Below the pieces are notes generated by a model, which had not been told where the DNA came from, did no database searches, and was given only the letters and a program-made list of their open reading frames with translations. A stretch of DNA of 22,551 nucleotides. Source: a bacterium (GTDB lineage Bacteria > B130-G9). The stretch covers positions 1 through 22,551 of the forward strand of contig DATLAJ010000112.1 in assembly GCA_035527515.1 (NCBI GenBank), in the 5' to 3' direction. A program made the translations under genes and the position numbers. This document shows positions 14,051-21,981 of this stretch, piece by piece (positions within the stretch are counted from its first letter, which is position 1; each line of letters opens with the position of its first letter).

Positions 14051-15723
14051 CGACTGTCTGCCTCTTTTGTCTGAGCCCGATAGGACTCGAGGCGACGCCA
14101 AAGCTCGTCTAGGGGGACGCCGGACGCGATGTGTGCCCAGGGCAGAATCTCATCGCGAGACCTCGTTCGCAGCGCGAAGAACTCAGGGTTCACGTCGATC
14201 ATCTCTCGCGACCTCTGCCAGTTGAAATTGGTCTCTGCCAAGCTGGATACCAGCTTCGAGATGCGCCTGTCCCCACGAGAGAGAACGCCTTGCACGAACG
14301 CCCACTTGGGCACATCCGCGTGAACCGAGACGCCCCGTGTGCCTGAAAGCCCCGTTTCTATCACCTTGATGCGACGCGCAAGCTCCGACGGAGGGAGCAT
14401 GGCCTCCCATTGAAACGGCGTGTGAGCCTTCGGCACAAACGACGAAACTGACACATTGATAAAAACGTCGCGCTTGCCCAAAGACCGCTTGCGGAGACCG
14501 TGCTTCATCTGCTTCACGAGCGATACTATCTTCTCAACGTCCTTTAGCGATTCTCCCGGCAGACCCACAATGAAGTAGAGTTTCAGCGTCTCAAAACCGG
14601 CGGAGGCAATCTGCGTGGCGAGGTCGATCAATGCCTCGTCCGTGATTGGCTTTCCAAGCGCGGCTCGCAGGCCCGCGTCGCCCGTCTCGGGAGCGATTGT
14701 TATCGTCCGTTGCCCGCCACGCGTCAGCAGACTCAAAAGCTGCGGGCTGATGCTGTCCGCCCTGAGCGAAGAGACGGTAACGCCCATGCCCATGCTGAGC
14801 ACGCCCTCAACAATCGATAAGAGCTCGGGGTGCTCCGCGACCGCCGACCCAAGCAGCCCCACACGCTGCCTGTGCCTCTTGATCTCAGCCACCTGGCTAA
14901 GAATCTGCTCTACACTAAGGAACCGCACCGGCCGATTGCAGAACGAGACCATGCAGAATGCACACGCCCGCGGACAGCCCCTCACTGCCTCGACAACTCC
15001 CAGATCGCCAAACTCTGTCTCCTCGCTGAAGACCACGGTATGGGCTGGCACGAGCTCCCCTTTAGGCGTCCAGCGCCTCGCCACCTGGGCACTGCCATTC
15101 AGAGAGCGGACCGCCGAAACGGTCCCGTCTGTGCCATATTCTGGCTCAAAGAGGCCCGGAATGTAAACGCCAGGTATCTCCGCAAGACGAGCTATCTGGT
15201 CTTGCCGATCGAGCCTCGCCTGTCTCGCATCAAACACCGCCCTCGCCAACTCCTGCACAGCTTGCTCGCCATCGCCAATTACGAAAGCATCGACGAACGA
15301 GGCGAGCGGCTCAGGATTGGCGCTTACCGCACAGCCGCCGGCCAGCACGAGCGGGTCCCTGAGCCATCTCTCATCCCGTCTGGGCTTGAGCCCGGCGAGC
15401 TTCAAAAACCGGACTAGGTTGGGGTAATCGTTCTCGAAGGGCACAGCGAAAGCTATGACGTCAAATCGCGAAGGCATGTCCCCGCTCTCTAGCGAACGCG
15501 GCGGCGGCACCTTTCTGCCCACGGCCCGAAGAACTCCCTCCGGCAAGAACGAGCGCTCGCAGCGAACGTAATCGAGCGAGTTCAGCGCGGCGTAGATCGC
15601 ATGAAAGCCCAGGTTGGACATCCCAACAAAATAACTGTTTGGAAAGACCAACAGCACGTTCAGCTTGCCGCCGGGGTCCTTGTGAATGGCTCCAACCTCG
15701 CTTGGCGCTCGCTCCCGCCTCAT
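14047..15723 (-). CDS. B12-binding-type radical SAM protein (uncharacterised family)
   Basis: The 558-residue protein has an N-terminal cobalamin-binding-like domain (LNVLLVFPNSYFVGMSNLGF near 21-40, LVLAGGCAVSANPEPLASFV near 125-144, FVIGDGEQA near 147-155). The radical SAM cluster motif is C250-PRA-C254-AF-C257. Later segments ETGDAGLRAALGK, LKLYFIVGLPGE and SSFVPKAHTPFQWEAM match the group of proteins often annotated as 'radical SAM family uncharacterised' (TIGR03960-like). The N-terminal domain lacks an obvious DxHxxG cobalamin motif. The reaction is unknown. GAGG lies seven bases before the ATG at 15723. Its stop overlaps the CapA-type start. Confidence 0.85.
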   Translation of the reverse strand: MRRERAPSEVGAIHKDPGGKLNVLLVFPNSYFVGMSNLGFHAIYAALNSLDYVRCERSFLPEGVLRAVGRKVPPPRSLESGDMPSRFDVIAFAVPFENDYPNLVRFLKLAGLKPRRDERWLRDPLVLAGGCAVSANPEPLASFVDAFVIGDGEQAVQELARAVFDARQARLDRQDQIARLAEIPGVYIPGLFEPEYGTDGTVSAVRSLNGSAQVARRWTPKGELVPAHTVVFSEETEFGDLGVVEAVRGCPRACAFCMVSFCNRPVRFLSVEQILSQVAEIKRHRQRVGLLGSAVAEHPELLSIVEGVLSMGMGVTVSSLRADSISPQLLSLLTRGGQRTITIAPETGDAGLRAALGKPITDEALIDLATQIASAGFETLKLYFIVGLPGESLKDVEKIVSLVKQMKHGLRKRSLGKRDVFINVSVSSFVPKAHTPFQWEAMLPPSELARRIKVIETGLSGTRGVSVHADVPKWAFVQGVLSRGDRRISKLVSSLAETNFNWQRSREMIDVNPEFFALRTRSRDEILPWAHIASGVPLDELWRRLESYRAQTKEADSR

Positions 15724-15781
15724 CGCACTACCTCAGCCCCTCGCAATGTGTGGGAACAAAAAAGGCTGCCTGGCCCTGGAT

Positions 15782-15853
15782 GTAGGGGCGGTTCACGAAC
15801 CGCCCGACCTCAGCGCCGCAATATATTGTGGGCGATTCGTGAATCGCCCCTAC
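15782..15853. repeat. GTAGGGGC-type double-palindrome element, copy 3
   Basis: The left arm GTAGGGGCGGTTCACGAACC... (15782-15805) is the reverse complement of the right arm of copy 1. The right arm ending GAATCGCCCCTAC (15830-15853) is the reverse complement of the left arm of copy 1. It is therefore the same element inverted, with a shorter, different centre (24 bp, containing AATATATT). It ends one base before the stop codon of the coiled-coil methyltransferase gene and may serve as its 3' hairpin. Confidence 0.75.
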
Positions 15854-15854
15854 A

Positions 15855-17966
15855 CTAAACTTTCCTACCAACAACCGCGTAATCCTGATAGCCAAACAAG
15901 AAGTCATCGAGCTTCCTGAAGTTCCCCTCTACCACGCCTTCAAAGGCAGCGTCTGAATCCGCCGTAGATTCAGCCGCCGAAACGGCAAGCCGCTCACCCG
16001 GCGCCACGGGAGCCAGACGCTCCACCTCCCGAAGCTCAACGTCCGTGAGAGAGAACCCGAACTGCAAGAGCCTGGGATGAATAGGGAACAGATGAGACGG
16101 GTCGAGCAGGAAATTGTTTACCAAGGCGTAGATCGAGCGAGGGTCTATCGTCTCTATCACGACAACGCCGCCCGGAGCAAGCTTCTGGGCCATCAGCTTA
16201 CACAGCCTCAAGACCTGACCCGCTCTGAAGTGCTCCACGACCTGGGCGCAGAAGATGCCATCAAGTGAGTTGTCATCGGCCGCCTCGAGAAAGGCAACCA
16301 AGTCCGCGTGTCTTACGTCAAGGCCCTTCGAGCTGCACACGCGAACCATCTCCGGATTCGAGTCCACTCCAATGGCCTCGACGCCTCGTTCTTTAAGAAG
16401 TTCCAGGAACTCTCCCCGCCCGCAGCCCAGGTCCAAAACACCCCTGCAACCCTCGAAATGCCTCAAATAGTGCTCTTGCCGCGACTTGAGAGCGGCGCTT
16501 TCACCCCTGAAACGCTCCTCGAAAATGAGATACTCGTCCTCCGTCAGCCCGGGTTCCGCCCGAGCGGCGTCCGGACCCTCCTGAAATGGAACGAGCGTCT
16601 GCGTGGGACGAGATTCCTCTAGCTTCCGCTTTACGAAGAAAACCTGATGGTCTATCTCCTTCTCGTGCTGAACAAGCTCAACAAGCTGTGAGGCGTGCTG
16701 CTCCTGCGTCTTCTGGAGGTTGCCCGTCCAGACCTCTAGCTGTTGCCTGCCCTCAGCTAGACTCGAAAGCCAATCGTTGTGCTCCTTTGTCGTGCCTTGA
16801 AGGTTGGCCAGCCAGTCCGCATGGCCGTTGACCTGAGAGCCGACATCCGAAAGCCACTCCCCATGCCCTTTGACGTCAGAGGTCATGTTCTCTAGCCACT
16901 GCTTGGATGAATCAATCTCCTTGTCAAGGTTACTGAGCCATTCCTCGGACCTCGCCAGGCCCTCCTCAGACTTAGTAAGTCTCTCCTCAGAGTTGGTCGC
17001 CCTTGCCTCGAGATTCGACATCCACTCCGATGCCTCATTTGCCCTGATCTCAGAATGCTCGATACGGGAATCGATCGCCTCTAATTGAAGAGAAAAAAAC
17101 GAGTGCGTGTCCTGGACTGACTTGGACGTCGAGGCAATCTCGCCCACGAGCTGCTCAAGACGCCGCTCATCCTCCTCAAACCGCTCATCAACTGCCCGAA
17201 CCGCGGCTTCAACCTCGTCCAGCCGATGCCCGTTCTCTTCAGCTTGCTGGCGAAGCACCTCCTCTGCCCCATCGAGCCTCTTCTCACATGCACCAAGTCG
17301 CTGCTCAGTCTTCTCGTTCAACGCCGTGGCGAGCTCGCTGGAACCATCTATCACATCGTTCAGGAGAGAAACGATCAGCGAACTGAACTCCCGCTGCTGT
17401 TTGAACGCATCGGACAGGGAAGAGACCGCGTCCGACATCGCACTGACGCAGGCAATCACGTCCCGGTTGAAATCCTGTTGGAGGCGAGCCTTCTGCTCCA
17501 GCTCATTCCCTCGCGAAAGGAGCGACCTTATCTGCCCTGCGTTCTCAGCGATGATGGAGGTGCTCAGCGCGTTGAAAGCCTCCTGTTGTCCGAAAAGCCC
17601 GTCGGTGTAGGTCTTCACCGCATACCTTATCGTCCTCAACCCAAGCCGCTTTGGAAGACCCGTCACGCCGGGCCTCGTTTCGGCAAGGTAGTCGTGCTTG
17701 ATGCTCTCCCGGCCACTGGCCTGAGCGAGCAAGTCCTCCATCCTGTCGCCAAACTCCACGTCCTCACGCCTCGAGGAGGCGCTTGCTCCTTGCATCTCAT
17801 CTTGAGCGCTCTTGAGCGTCTCCTTTCCCGATTGGAGTGCCTTAGCTGGCCCCGTCGATCGGCTCTCCTCCTCTGTAAATACTGCGTTCAAACGCTCAAG
17901 TCGCGCATCCTTCAATCGCGAAACATAGCGAGCGAAAGGGTCATTTGCGACATTGCTATCAATCAT
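15855..17966 (-). CDS. Long coiled-coil protein with C-terminal SAM-dependent methyltransferase domain
   Basis: The protein has 703 residues and no signal peptide or membrane segment. Residues about 15-80 are charged and helical, 100-200 helical, and 205-455 mainly coiled coil. Within the coil, a 14-residue repeat places Trp at 315, 343, 357, 371, 385, 399 and 413. The class I methyltransferase domain spans about 475-660: motif I VLDLGCGRGEF at 510-520, acidic VDS at 534-536, GIFCAQVVEHF at 570-580 and the LAPGGVVVIET strand near 596-606. Similar methyltransferases occur in polysaccharide clusters. The combination recalls WbdD, in which a coiled coil measures O-antigen length and a methyltransferase caps the chain, although the domain order and sequence differ and no kinase domain is seen. 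The start is ATG 17966, with AGAGG nine bases upstream. Confidence 0.85.
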   Translation of the reverse strand: MIDSNVANDPFARYVSRLKDARLERLNAVFTEEESRSTGPAKALQSGKETLKSAQDEMQGASASSRREDVEFGDRMEDLLAQASGRESIKHDYLAETRPGVTGLPKRLGLRTIRYAVKTYTDGLFGQQEAFNALSTSIIAENAGQIRSLLSRGNELEQKARLQQDFNRDVIACVSAMSDAVSSLSDAFKQQREFSSLIVSLLNDVIDGSSELATALNEKTEQRLGACEKRLDGAEEVLRQQAEENGHRLDEVEAAVRAVDERFEEDERRLEQLVGEIASTSKSVQDTHSFFSLQLEAIDSRIEHSEIRANEASEWMSNLEARATNSEERLTKSEEGLARSEEWLSNLDKEIDSSKQWLENMTSDVKGHGEWLSDVGSQVNGHADWLANLQGTTKEHNDWLSSLAEGRQQLEVWTGNLQKTQEQHASQLVELVQHEKEIDHQVFFVKRKLEESRPTQTLVPFQEGPDAARAEPGLTEDEYLIFEERFRGESAALKSRQEHYLRHFEGCRGVLDLGCGRGEFLELLKERGVEAIGVDSNPEMVRVCSSKGLDVRHADLVAFLEAADDNSLDGIFCAQVVEHFRAGQVLRLCKLMAQKLAPGGVVVIETIDPRSIYALVNNFLLDPSHLFPIHPRLLQFGFSLTDVELREVERLAPVAPGERLAVSAAESTADSDAAFEGVVEGNFRKLDDFLFGYQDYAVVGRKV
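16707..17045 (-). repeat. Coding region of 14-residue Trp heptad-pair repeats
   Basis: This stretch encodes residues about 308-420, eight consecutive 14-residue units of the form xEWLSNLxxxxxxx. Trp occupies the same position in seven of eight units (Arg at 329 is the exception), usually followed by Leu and, three residues later, Leu, Val or Met. The DNA is not closely repeated, so the periodicity is kept by selection at the protein level or is old. Confidence 0.85.
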
Positions 17967-18022
17967 CTCATTGATCCTCTTCTTGTCCTGATTGCCGATA
18001 TGGCGTTATCATTTTCAGGGCC

Positions 18023-18050
18023 ATTATACCGGTTCTGAGCCGGATTATTG
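18023..18050 (-). promoter_or_regulatory. Possible promoter for the coiled-coil methyltransferase gene
   Basis: On the minus strand a perfect TATAAT lies at 18028-18023, about 57 bases before the ATG. No good -35 is at the usual distance: TTGTGC is 21 bases away, so recognition may need an activator. A CCGG...CCGG dyad (CCGGCTCAGAACCGG) lies immediately upstream of the -10 box and could be an operator. Confidence 0.4.
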
Positions 18051-18192
18051 CACAATGTCTTCTGGCCCGACAACGCGCCCGCTGATGCAAGCGACCAACA
18101 GGCACGATCGCCAACCGGAGGCCTGGCGCAGCAAGTGCTTTTGGAACGGTTAGCCCGTTTCAAGGCGAGGGACATTCCGAGATGAATGTGAG

Positions 18193-18236
18193 CCGGGGGG
18201 GCGCCCCGAAAAATCAGATTGACCGGGGGGGCGCCC
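18193..18236. repeat. GC-rich direct repeat flanking the second 16-bp repeat copy
   Basis: CCGGGGGGGCGCCC occurs at 18193-18206 and 18223-18236, a 30-bp period. Between them is CCGAAAAATCAGATTG (18206-18221), which is also found exactly at 10813-10828. GGGCGCCC inside each copy is self-complementary. It is probably a dispersed non-coding repeat; function unknown. Confidence 0.65.
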
Positions 18237-18339
18237 GCCTTTTTGGGAGTGCGATGGGTTGACAAAAAGAGCGTTCTGGGGCATACTCAGCCATAGTGAA
18301 CGGGACTTGAAAACCGTCTATGCTGTCTGATTGTGTTTT

Positions 18340-18422
18340 GGGGAAAGCCCCGGTAGTGTAGGCTTTGAAAGAATAGCTGCGGTGCCCGACAACGCTATCC
18401 AGCCTGAACCGGGGCTAACCCC
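18340..18422. repeat. 83-bp imperfect palindrome spanning the GT-C stop codon
   Basis: Outer arms GGGGAAAGCCCCGGT (18340-18354) and ACCGGGGCTAACCCC (18408-18422) pair at 13 of 15 positions. Inner pairs AGGCT/AGCCT and ATAGC/GCTAT extend the stem towards a 16-base loop. The TAG stop of the GT-C gene (18415-18417) lies in the right arm. No T-run follows on the minus strand, so it resembles a REP-like 3' stabilising hairpin more than a classic terminator. Confidence 0.65.
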
Positions 18423-20478
18423 TTTCGTGAGTCGGCGCCTTGCTGAAATAAACCGACACGTCTTTCAAGGCAATCCTCGCCCGAAGCGGCGGGAAATGGA
18501 TGCGTATTCTGGTTACATCATCGGCCGTAACCCAGCTGAAGTCCTTCCCGAGCTCTGCCTCATACTTGCGAAAGCCACTATCGCTCTTGACTATGACTGT
18601 CCGCGACCGCTGGCTGGACCACTCCGGGTCAGTCTTGCTTACCCACTCCACCCACACGGGGAACTCCCTGGGGCCCAAAGCGGTATCGATGCTGACCCTG
18701 AATGAAAACCTATCCAGCCTCTCGGTGCTGAGCTCGCGGCGCGGCGAGACCACGAACGTCGGGCAATCTGAGGCCACGAAAACCAAACTGTCGTTCTGAA
18801 GCCCCGCCCTCACGGGCAGACCACCCGCTCCGGTTACAGTCCAACCAAAGAGCGACTGCTCGAACATCCAGCCGTAGTAATCGCCCGGCAGCCGGCCAGG
18901 CAAGGACCGAACGGCATCTCGTGTCCTTAACTTCCCCAAGATGTCGTTCCGAAGCCGGACCTTCCCCGTGAGATCGTCCAAGAAATAGGTCCGCTCGTCA
19001 ACGTGGAGGGCCTCCATGTCCAACGCGGCCGCGTCGAAAAGAATCAGCCTCTCGTCCTGGAGGTGCATTGGAATGGGCCAGAGCTTCAATGACAGGTCGT
19101 TCGTCTTGACTCGCAGGATTGCCTCTATCGCTGGGTCGAAATCGACCCTACCTCGGCTCTCGATCATGCTCGGCGTAACAAGGTATAGCTTGGCGCCTTT
19201 CGGCATGGGGGAAACGAGCTTGATAGTGTCGTCAGAGGCCTTGTAGGCGAAGTCTATCCTCCTCTTGCTCACCGCTATCTGCGAATAGACTGCCGAAGTT
19301 GAGAAAACCGCTGCCAGGCAGACGAGAACAACGAGAACAGCCGCCGCTACTCTTCGCCTCAAAAGGCTCTCAAGCAGCCACCAAAGCGACGCGAGAACAC
19401 CTATCGAGAACCAAGCCGACGACAGATACATGTAAAGAGGCGTTATCGACGGTAAGGCGATCACAGGAAGCATTACCACGCCGGTCATCACAATCGCGAA
19501 TTTGATGCGTCTGCCCGTCCCAAACAGCAGGGGCGCAAAAATGGCGGCGAGCAGCGAATATCGCACGAGCCTCGAGCGAGAAACAACGCCGAACAGATGG
19601 TTGAGGCCCGATATGGCGCCCGTGATGTTGTGCCGACTAAGCATGAGGGCCGCCGGCCGTTCGGCGTTATCGTCGAAAGCGAAGCCCGGATAGCCACCGA
19701 TTCCGTGGAAGATAGCGATTCTAAACAGGATGTATCCGACGAGGATGGCGAAGAAAAGGGCGTGCCTCTTGAACAGCCGCAGCGCCACAGGAAGTTTCAA
19801 AGGGTTCTCCAGGCCAGTCATCAAGTCATAGAGCAAAAACGCGGCCGGCAGCGTCATGGCCATCTCCTTAGACATGAGCGCCAGCACCATGAAGACGGCG
19901 CACAGAGTGTAGTATGCGCGCGACCGGCCTCGAGCGGTTTCATCAACATGCCTGGCAAAAAAGAGAACCGACAACGCATAAAACAGCGTGCAGAGGATAT
20001 CCGATCGCTGCAACATGACAACCTGCGTGAGCGAGTGTGTCGGGTTGACGGTGAACAGCAGGGCAGCCGTAAGGGAGGTCAGGAGCTTGCCCCGAGATAG
20101 CTGCCATGCCAGTGCTAAGACCGCGATGGAACAGGCGACCTGAAGTAGGAGATTGGTTATATGATAGCATGTGGATTTCACCCCACACAACGCATAGTCA
20201 AGCGCCATGAGAGACGCTGTCAGCGGTCGATATACGCCTCCTACCTCCTTGGGTTCTCTTCCAAGCTTATAGACGAACTCGCCCGGCAGTATCCCGAAAC
20301 CGTTGCCATAGAATGCTTGAGGAACAAGATTCTCGCCCGTGAAAAAGATGTAATTGACATAGACCTGGAGGTCCTCAGCGCCAAGCGGAATTGAAGCCGT
20401 CCAGCCAAAAACGGCCAAAACAAATGCAGCGACGATCGCTGCACAGACCCAGAATCTTGACGAGTAACTCGGCTTCAC
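18415..20478 (-). CDS. Multispanning GT-C / TMTC-like glycosyltransferase with C-terminal beta domain
   Basis: I choose GTG 20478, giving 687 residues. It overlaps the folC stop as GTGA and has AAGGAAG just upstream; the ATG at 20550 would overlap folC by 76 bases. After a first membrane span comes a periplasmic loop with the acidic pair in LGAEDLQVYVNY, the expected catalytic site of GT-C enzymes. YRPLTASLMALDYALCGVKS and YHITNLLLQ match the TMTC/PMT-like protein O-mannosyltransferase group. About ten membrane spans extend to about residue 400. The remaining 280 residues are soluble and end in a beta-rich module (LDRFSFRVSID..., VWVEWVSKTDP, IRIHFPPLRARIALKDVSVY). It probably transfers a sugar from a polyprenyl-phosphate donor outside the membrane; donor and acceptor are unknown. 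Confidence 0.75.
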   Translation of the reverse strand: MKPSYSSRFWVCAAIVAAFVLAVFGWTASIPLGAEDLQVYVNYIFFTGENLVPQAFYGNGFGILPGEFVYKLGREPKEVGGVYRPLTASLMALDYALCGVKSTCYHITNLLLQVACSIAVLALAWQLSRGKLLTSLTAALLFTVNPTHSLTQVVMLQRSDILCTLFYALSVLFFARHVDETARGRSRAYYTLCAVFMVLALMSKEMAMTLPAAFLLYDLMTGLENPLKLPVALRLFKRHALFFAILVGYILFRIAIFHGIGGYPGFAFDDNAERPAALMLSRHNITGAISGLNHLFGVVSRSRLVRYSLLAAIFAPLLFGTGRRIKFAIVMTGVVMLPVIALPSITPLYMYLSSAWFSIGVLASLWWLLESLLRRRVAAAVLVVLVCLAAVFSTSAVYSQIAVSKRRIDFAYKASDDTIKLVSPMPKGAKLYLVTPSMIESRGRVDFDPAIEAILRVKTNDLSLKLWPIPMHLQDERLILFDAAALDMEALHVDERTYFLDDLTGKVRLRNDILGKLRTRDAVRSLPGRLPGDYYGWMFEQSLFGWTVTGAGGLPVRAGLQNDSLVFVASDCPTFVVSPRRELSTERLDRFSFRVSIDTALGPREFPVWVEWVSKTDPEWSSQRSRTVIVKSDSGFRKYEAELGKDFSWVTADDVTRIRIHFPPLRARIALKDVSVYFSKAPTHERG

Positions 20479-21806
20479 CCAAACTTCCTTGCTGATTTTG
20501 CCAAAAAAGGCCGCAGCTCGCCCGCCAAATATACCGAGCCGGTGACGCACAACAAGTCTTCTCGGCCTATCATCGAAAGCCCCGCATGCGCAGCATCCGA
20601 TGCCTTATCGAAGACCTCGAGCTGGGCTCCCAGTCCACGCAGGTCATCGGCAAGCACATCCGGAGGCATCGCTCGCTTGGTATCAGCTCTCGTCACGAGA
20701 AACTTGTCAAAGTATTGTGTCAGAATGGCCGAAAGCACTCTAGCGTCCTTGTTACTCGAGACGCCGATGATTGCGATCTTCTCCCTGGGGACAAAGAGCT
20801 CCTGTAACGTGTTTACGAGCGCCTCCGCCGACTCTAAGTTGTGGGCACAATCCACAACTATGAACGGGTTCTCCCTGAGCAGCTCAACGCGGCCCATTAG
20901 CCGGACCTCGGCAAGTCCTCGAGCAATGCTTGCAGCATTTATCGACGCGAACTTGCTCGACAAGAGCTTCGCGGCAGCGACAGCGCAACATGCGTTCTGA
21001 AGCTGATGCGCACCGAGAAGCGGCAGCCTTATGTCTTGGAGTTTCAGGTCATTGCCCTCAAATGAGACGGTCCGGGCGAGGCCTGTGCCCGAAGACGTGG
21101 ACCTGAACTCGCGCGTCGCCTCAACAATCGGGCAGCCCTTCGCGCTCGCAACGTTCAGAATGACGGCGAGTGATTCTGGCTCCTGATGCGCTACCACGAC
21201 TGGGATAGTGTTCTTGATTATTCCCGCCTTCTCAGCCGCTATGGCCGAAAGCATCCCGCCCAGCACGTCAGTGTGGTCGTAACCTATTCGCGTTATTATC
21301 GAAAGCACCGGACCGACTACGTTGGTTGCATCAAGCCTCCCCCCAAGGCCTGTCTCTAACACTGCTATGTGAACGTGCTCTTGTGCGAAATGCAGAAGGG
21401 CCGCCGCAGTCAGAAGCTCGAACGTGGTTCGATACGACCGGCTACTGATGCCGAGGCGGGCGTGGACTGGCTTGATGGTTGAGAGAATCTGTGCAAACGC
21501 ACCCTTCGATATCCAGTCGCCATCGACCTGAATACGCTCACGAACGTCCAGAAGATGCGGAGATGTGAAGAGCCCAACTTTGAGTCCCGACGCCCTGAGC
21601 ACCGAAGCTAGCATCCCACATGTCGATCCCTTGCCCTTTGTGCCTGCGACATGCACCACCGCGAACTCCTTCTGTGGGTCCGACAGCGAAGCAAGGAGCT
21701 CAGAGAACGCCTCGAGGTCCAGCGCCCTCGTGTTGTAGGTGAACTGCCCCGTGCGCTCGAAATCGACAAAGCTATAAATATAATCGAGAGATTCCTGGAA
21801 GTTCAT
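20475..21806 (-). CDS. folC: Folylpolyglutamate synthase / dihydrofolate synthase
   Basis: FolC adds glutamate to dihydropteroate and/or to folates using ATP. The 443-residue length is typical. Motifs are the P-loop GTKGKGST at 55-62, TSPHL at 81-85, LETGLGGRLDATNV at 150-163, DHTDVLG at 177-183, EKAGIIK at 192-198, and VVDCAHN in the C-terminal Mur-ligase-like domain, where Cys replaces the usual Gly of DGAHN. The start MNFQESLDYIYSF agrees with homologues (YEEALxYL...). However, no Shine-Dalgarno sequence is visible before ATG 21806, and the start region is the last of three degenerate 43-bp tandem copies. The stop overlaps the GT-C start. Confidence 0.95.
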   Translation of the reverse strand: MNFQESLDYIYSFVDFERTGQFTYNTRALDLEAFSELLASLSDPQKEFAVVHVAGTKGKGSTCGMLASVLRASGLKVGLFTSPHLLDVRERIQVDGDWISKGAFAQILSTIKPVHARLGISSRSYRTTFELLTAAALLHFAQEHVHIAVLETGLGGRLDATNVVGPVLSIITRIGYDHTDVLGGMLSAIAAEKAGIIKNTIPVVVAHQEPESLAVILNVASAKGCPIVEATREFRSTSSGTGLARTVSFEGNDLKLQDIRLPLLGAHQLQNACCAVAAAKLLSSKFASINAASIARGLAEVRLMGRVELLRENPFIVVDCAHNLESAEALVNTLQELFVPREKIAIIGVSSNKDARVLSAILTQYFDKFLVTRADTKRAMPPDVLADDLRGLGAQLEVFDKASDAAHAGLSMIGREDLLCVTGSVYLAGELRPFLAKSARKFG

Positions 21807-21891
21807 CTGAGAAGCTATGAGTGTTCTTAAAAGACTCTTGGGAATTCATCTGAGAAGCTATACATCTGTTTGAGAGACTCTTGAAGGTCGT
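21764..21891 (-). repeat. Three degenerate 43-bp tandem copies, the last being the start of folC
   Basis: Reading the minus strand, copy 1 is 21891-21850, copy 2 is 21849-21807 and copy 3 is 21806-21764, the first 43 bases of folC. Copies 1 and 2 share ATAGCTTCTCAGA and CAAGAGTCT. Copies 2 and 3 both begin ATGAA and match at 27 of 43 positions. The encoded peptides are related (DLQESLKQMYSF, NSQESFKNTHSF, NFQESLDYIYSF), but each sits in a different frame because 43 is not a multiple of three. Copy 2 opens a 25-codon reading frame (21849-21772) that runs over the folC start. Confidence 0.75.
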
Positions 21892-21981
21892 CTGAAACGG
21901 TTGCCGGGGCGAGATTACGAAGAGGCTGCGCGAGGTAACGATAAACGGTCGGGTCCAGGGAGCAGAAACAAAGTCAAAGAA

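Larger units (their letters stand above)
17967..18414. other. Intergenic region between the GT-C gene and the coiled-coil methyltransferase gene
   Basis: The 448-bp stretch contains a TATAAT -10 box for the methyltransferase gene, a GC-rich 30-bp direct repeat (18193-18236) and most of a long imperfect palindrome (18340-18422). Open frames within it (17963-18265 on the minus strand and 18331 onward on the plus strand) are composed of these repeats and resemble no protein. Confidence 0.6.

Noticed and set aside
17226-18038. 270-codon plus-strand frame
   Set aside because: Antisense to the coiled-coil methyltransferase gene and extending into its promoter region; no recognisable domain.
17963-18265. 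100-codon minus-strand frame upstream of the methyltransferase gene
   Set aside because: It is made of the GC-rich direct repeat and promoter region sequence; no similarity to proteins and no ribosome binding site seen.
21764-21891. Possible attachment site or integration scar next to the tRNA
   Set aside because: The repeats match the folC start, not the tRNA 3' end, and no integrase or foreign gene is nearby.
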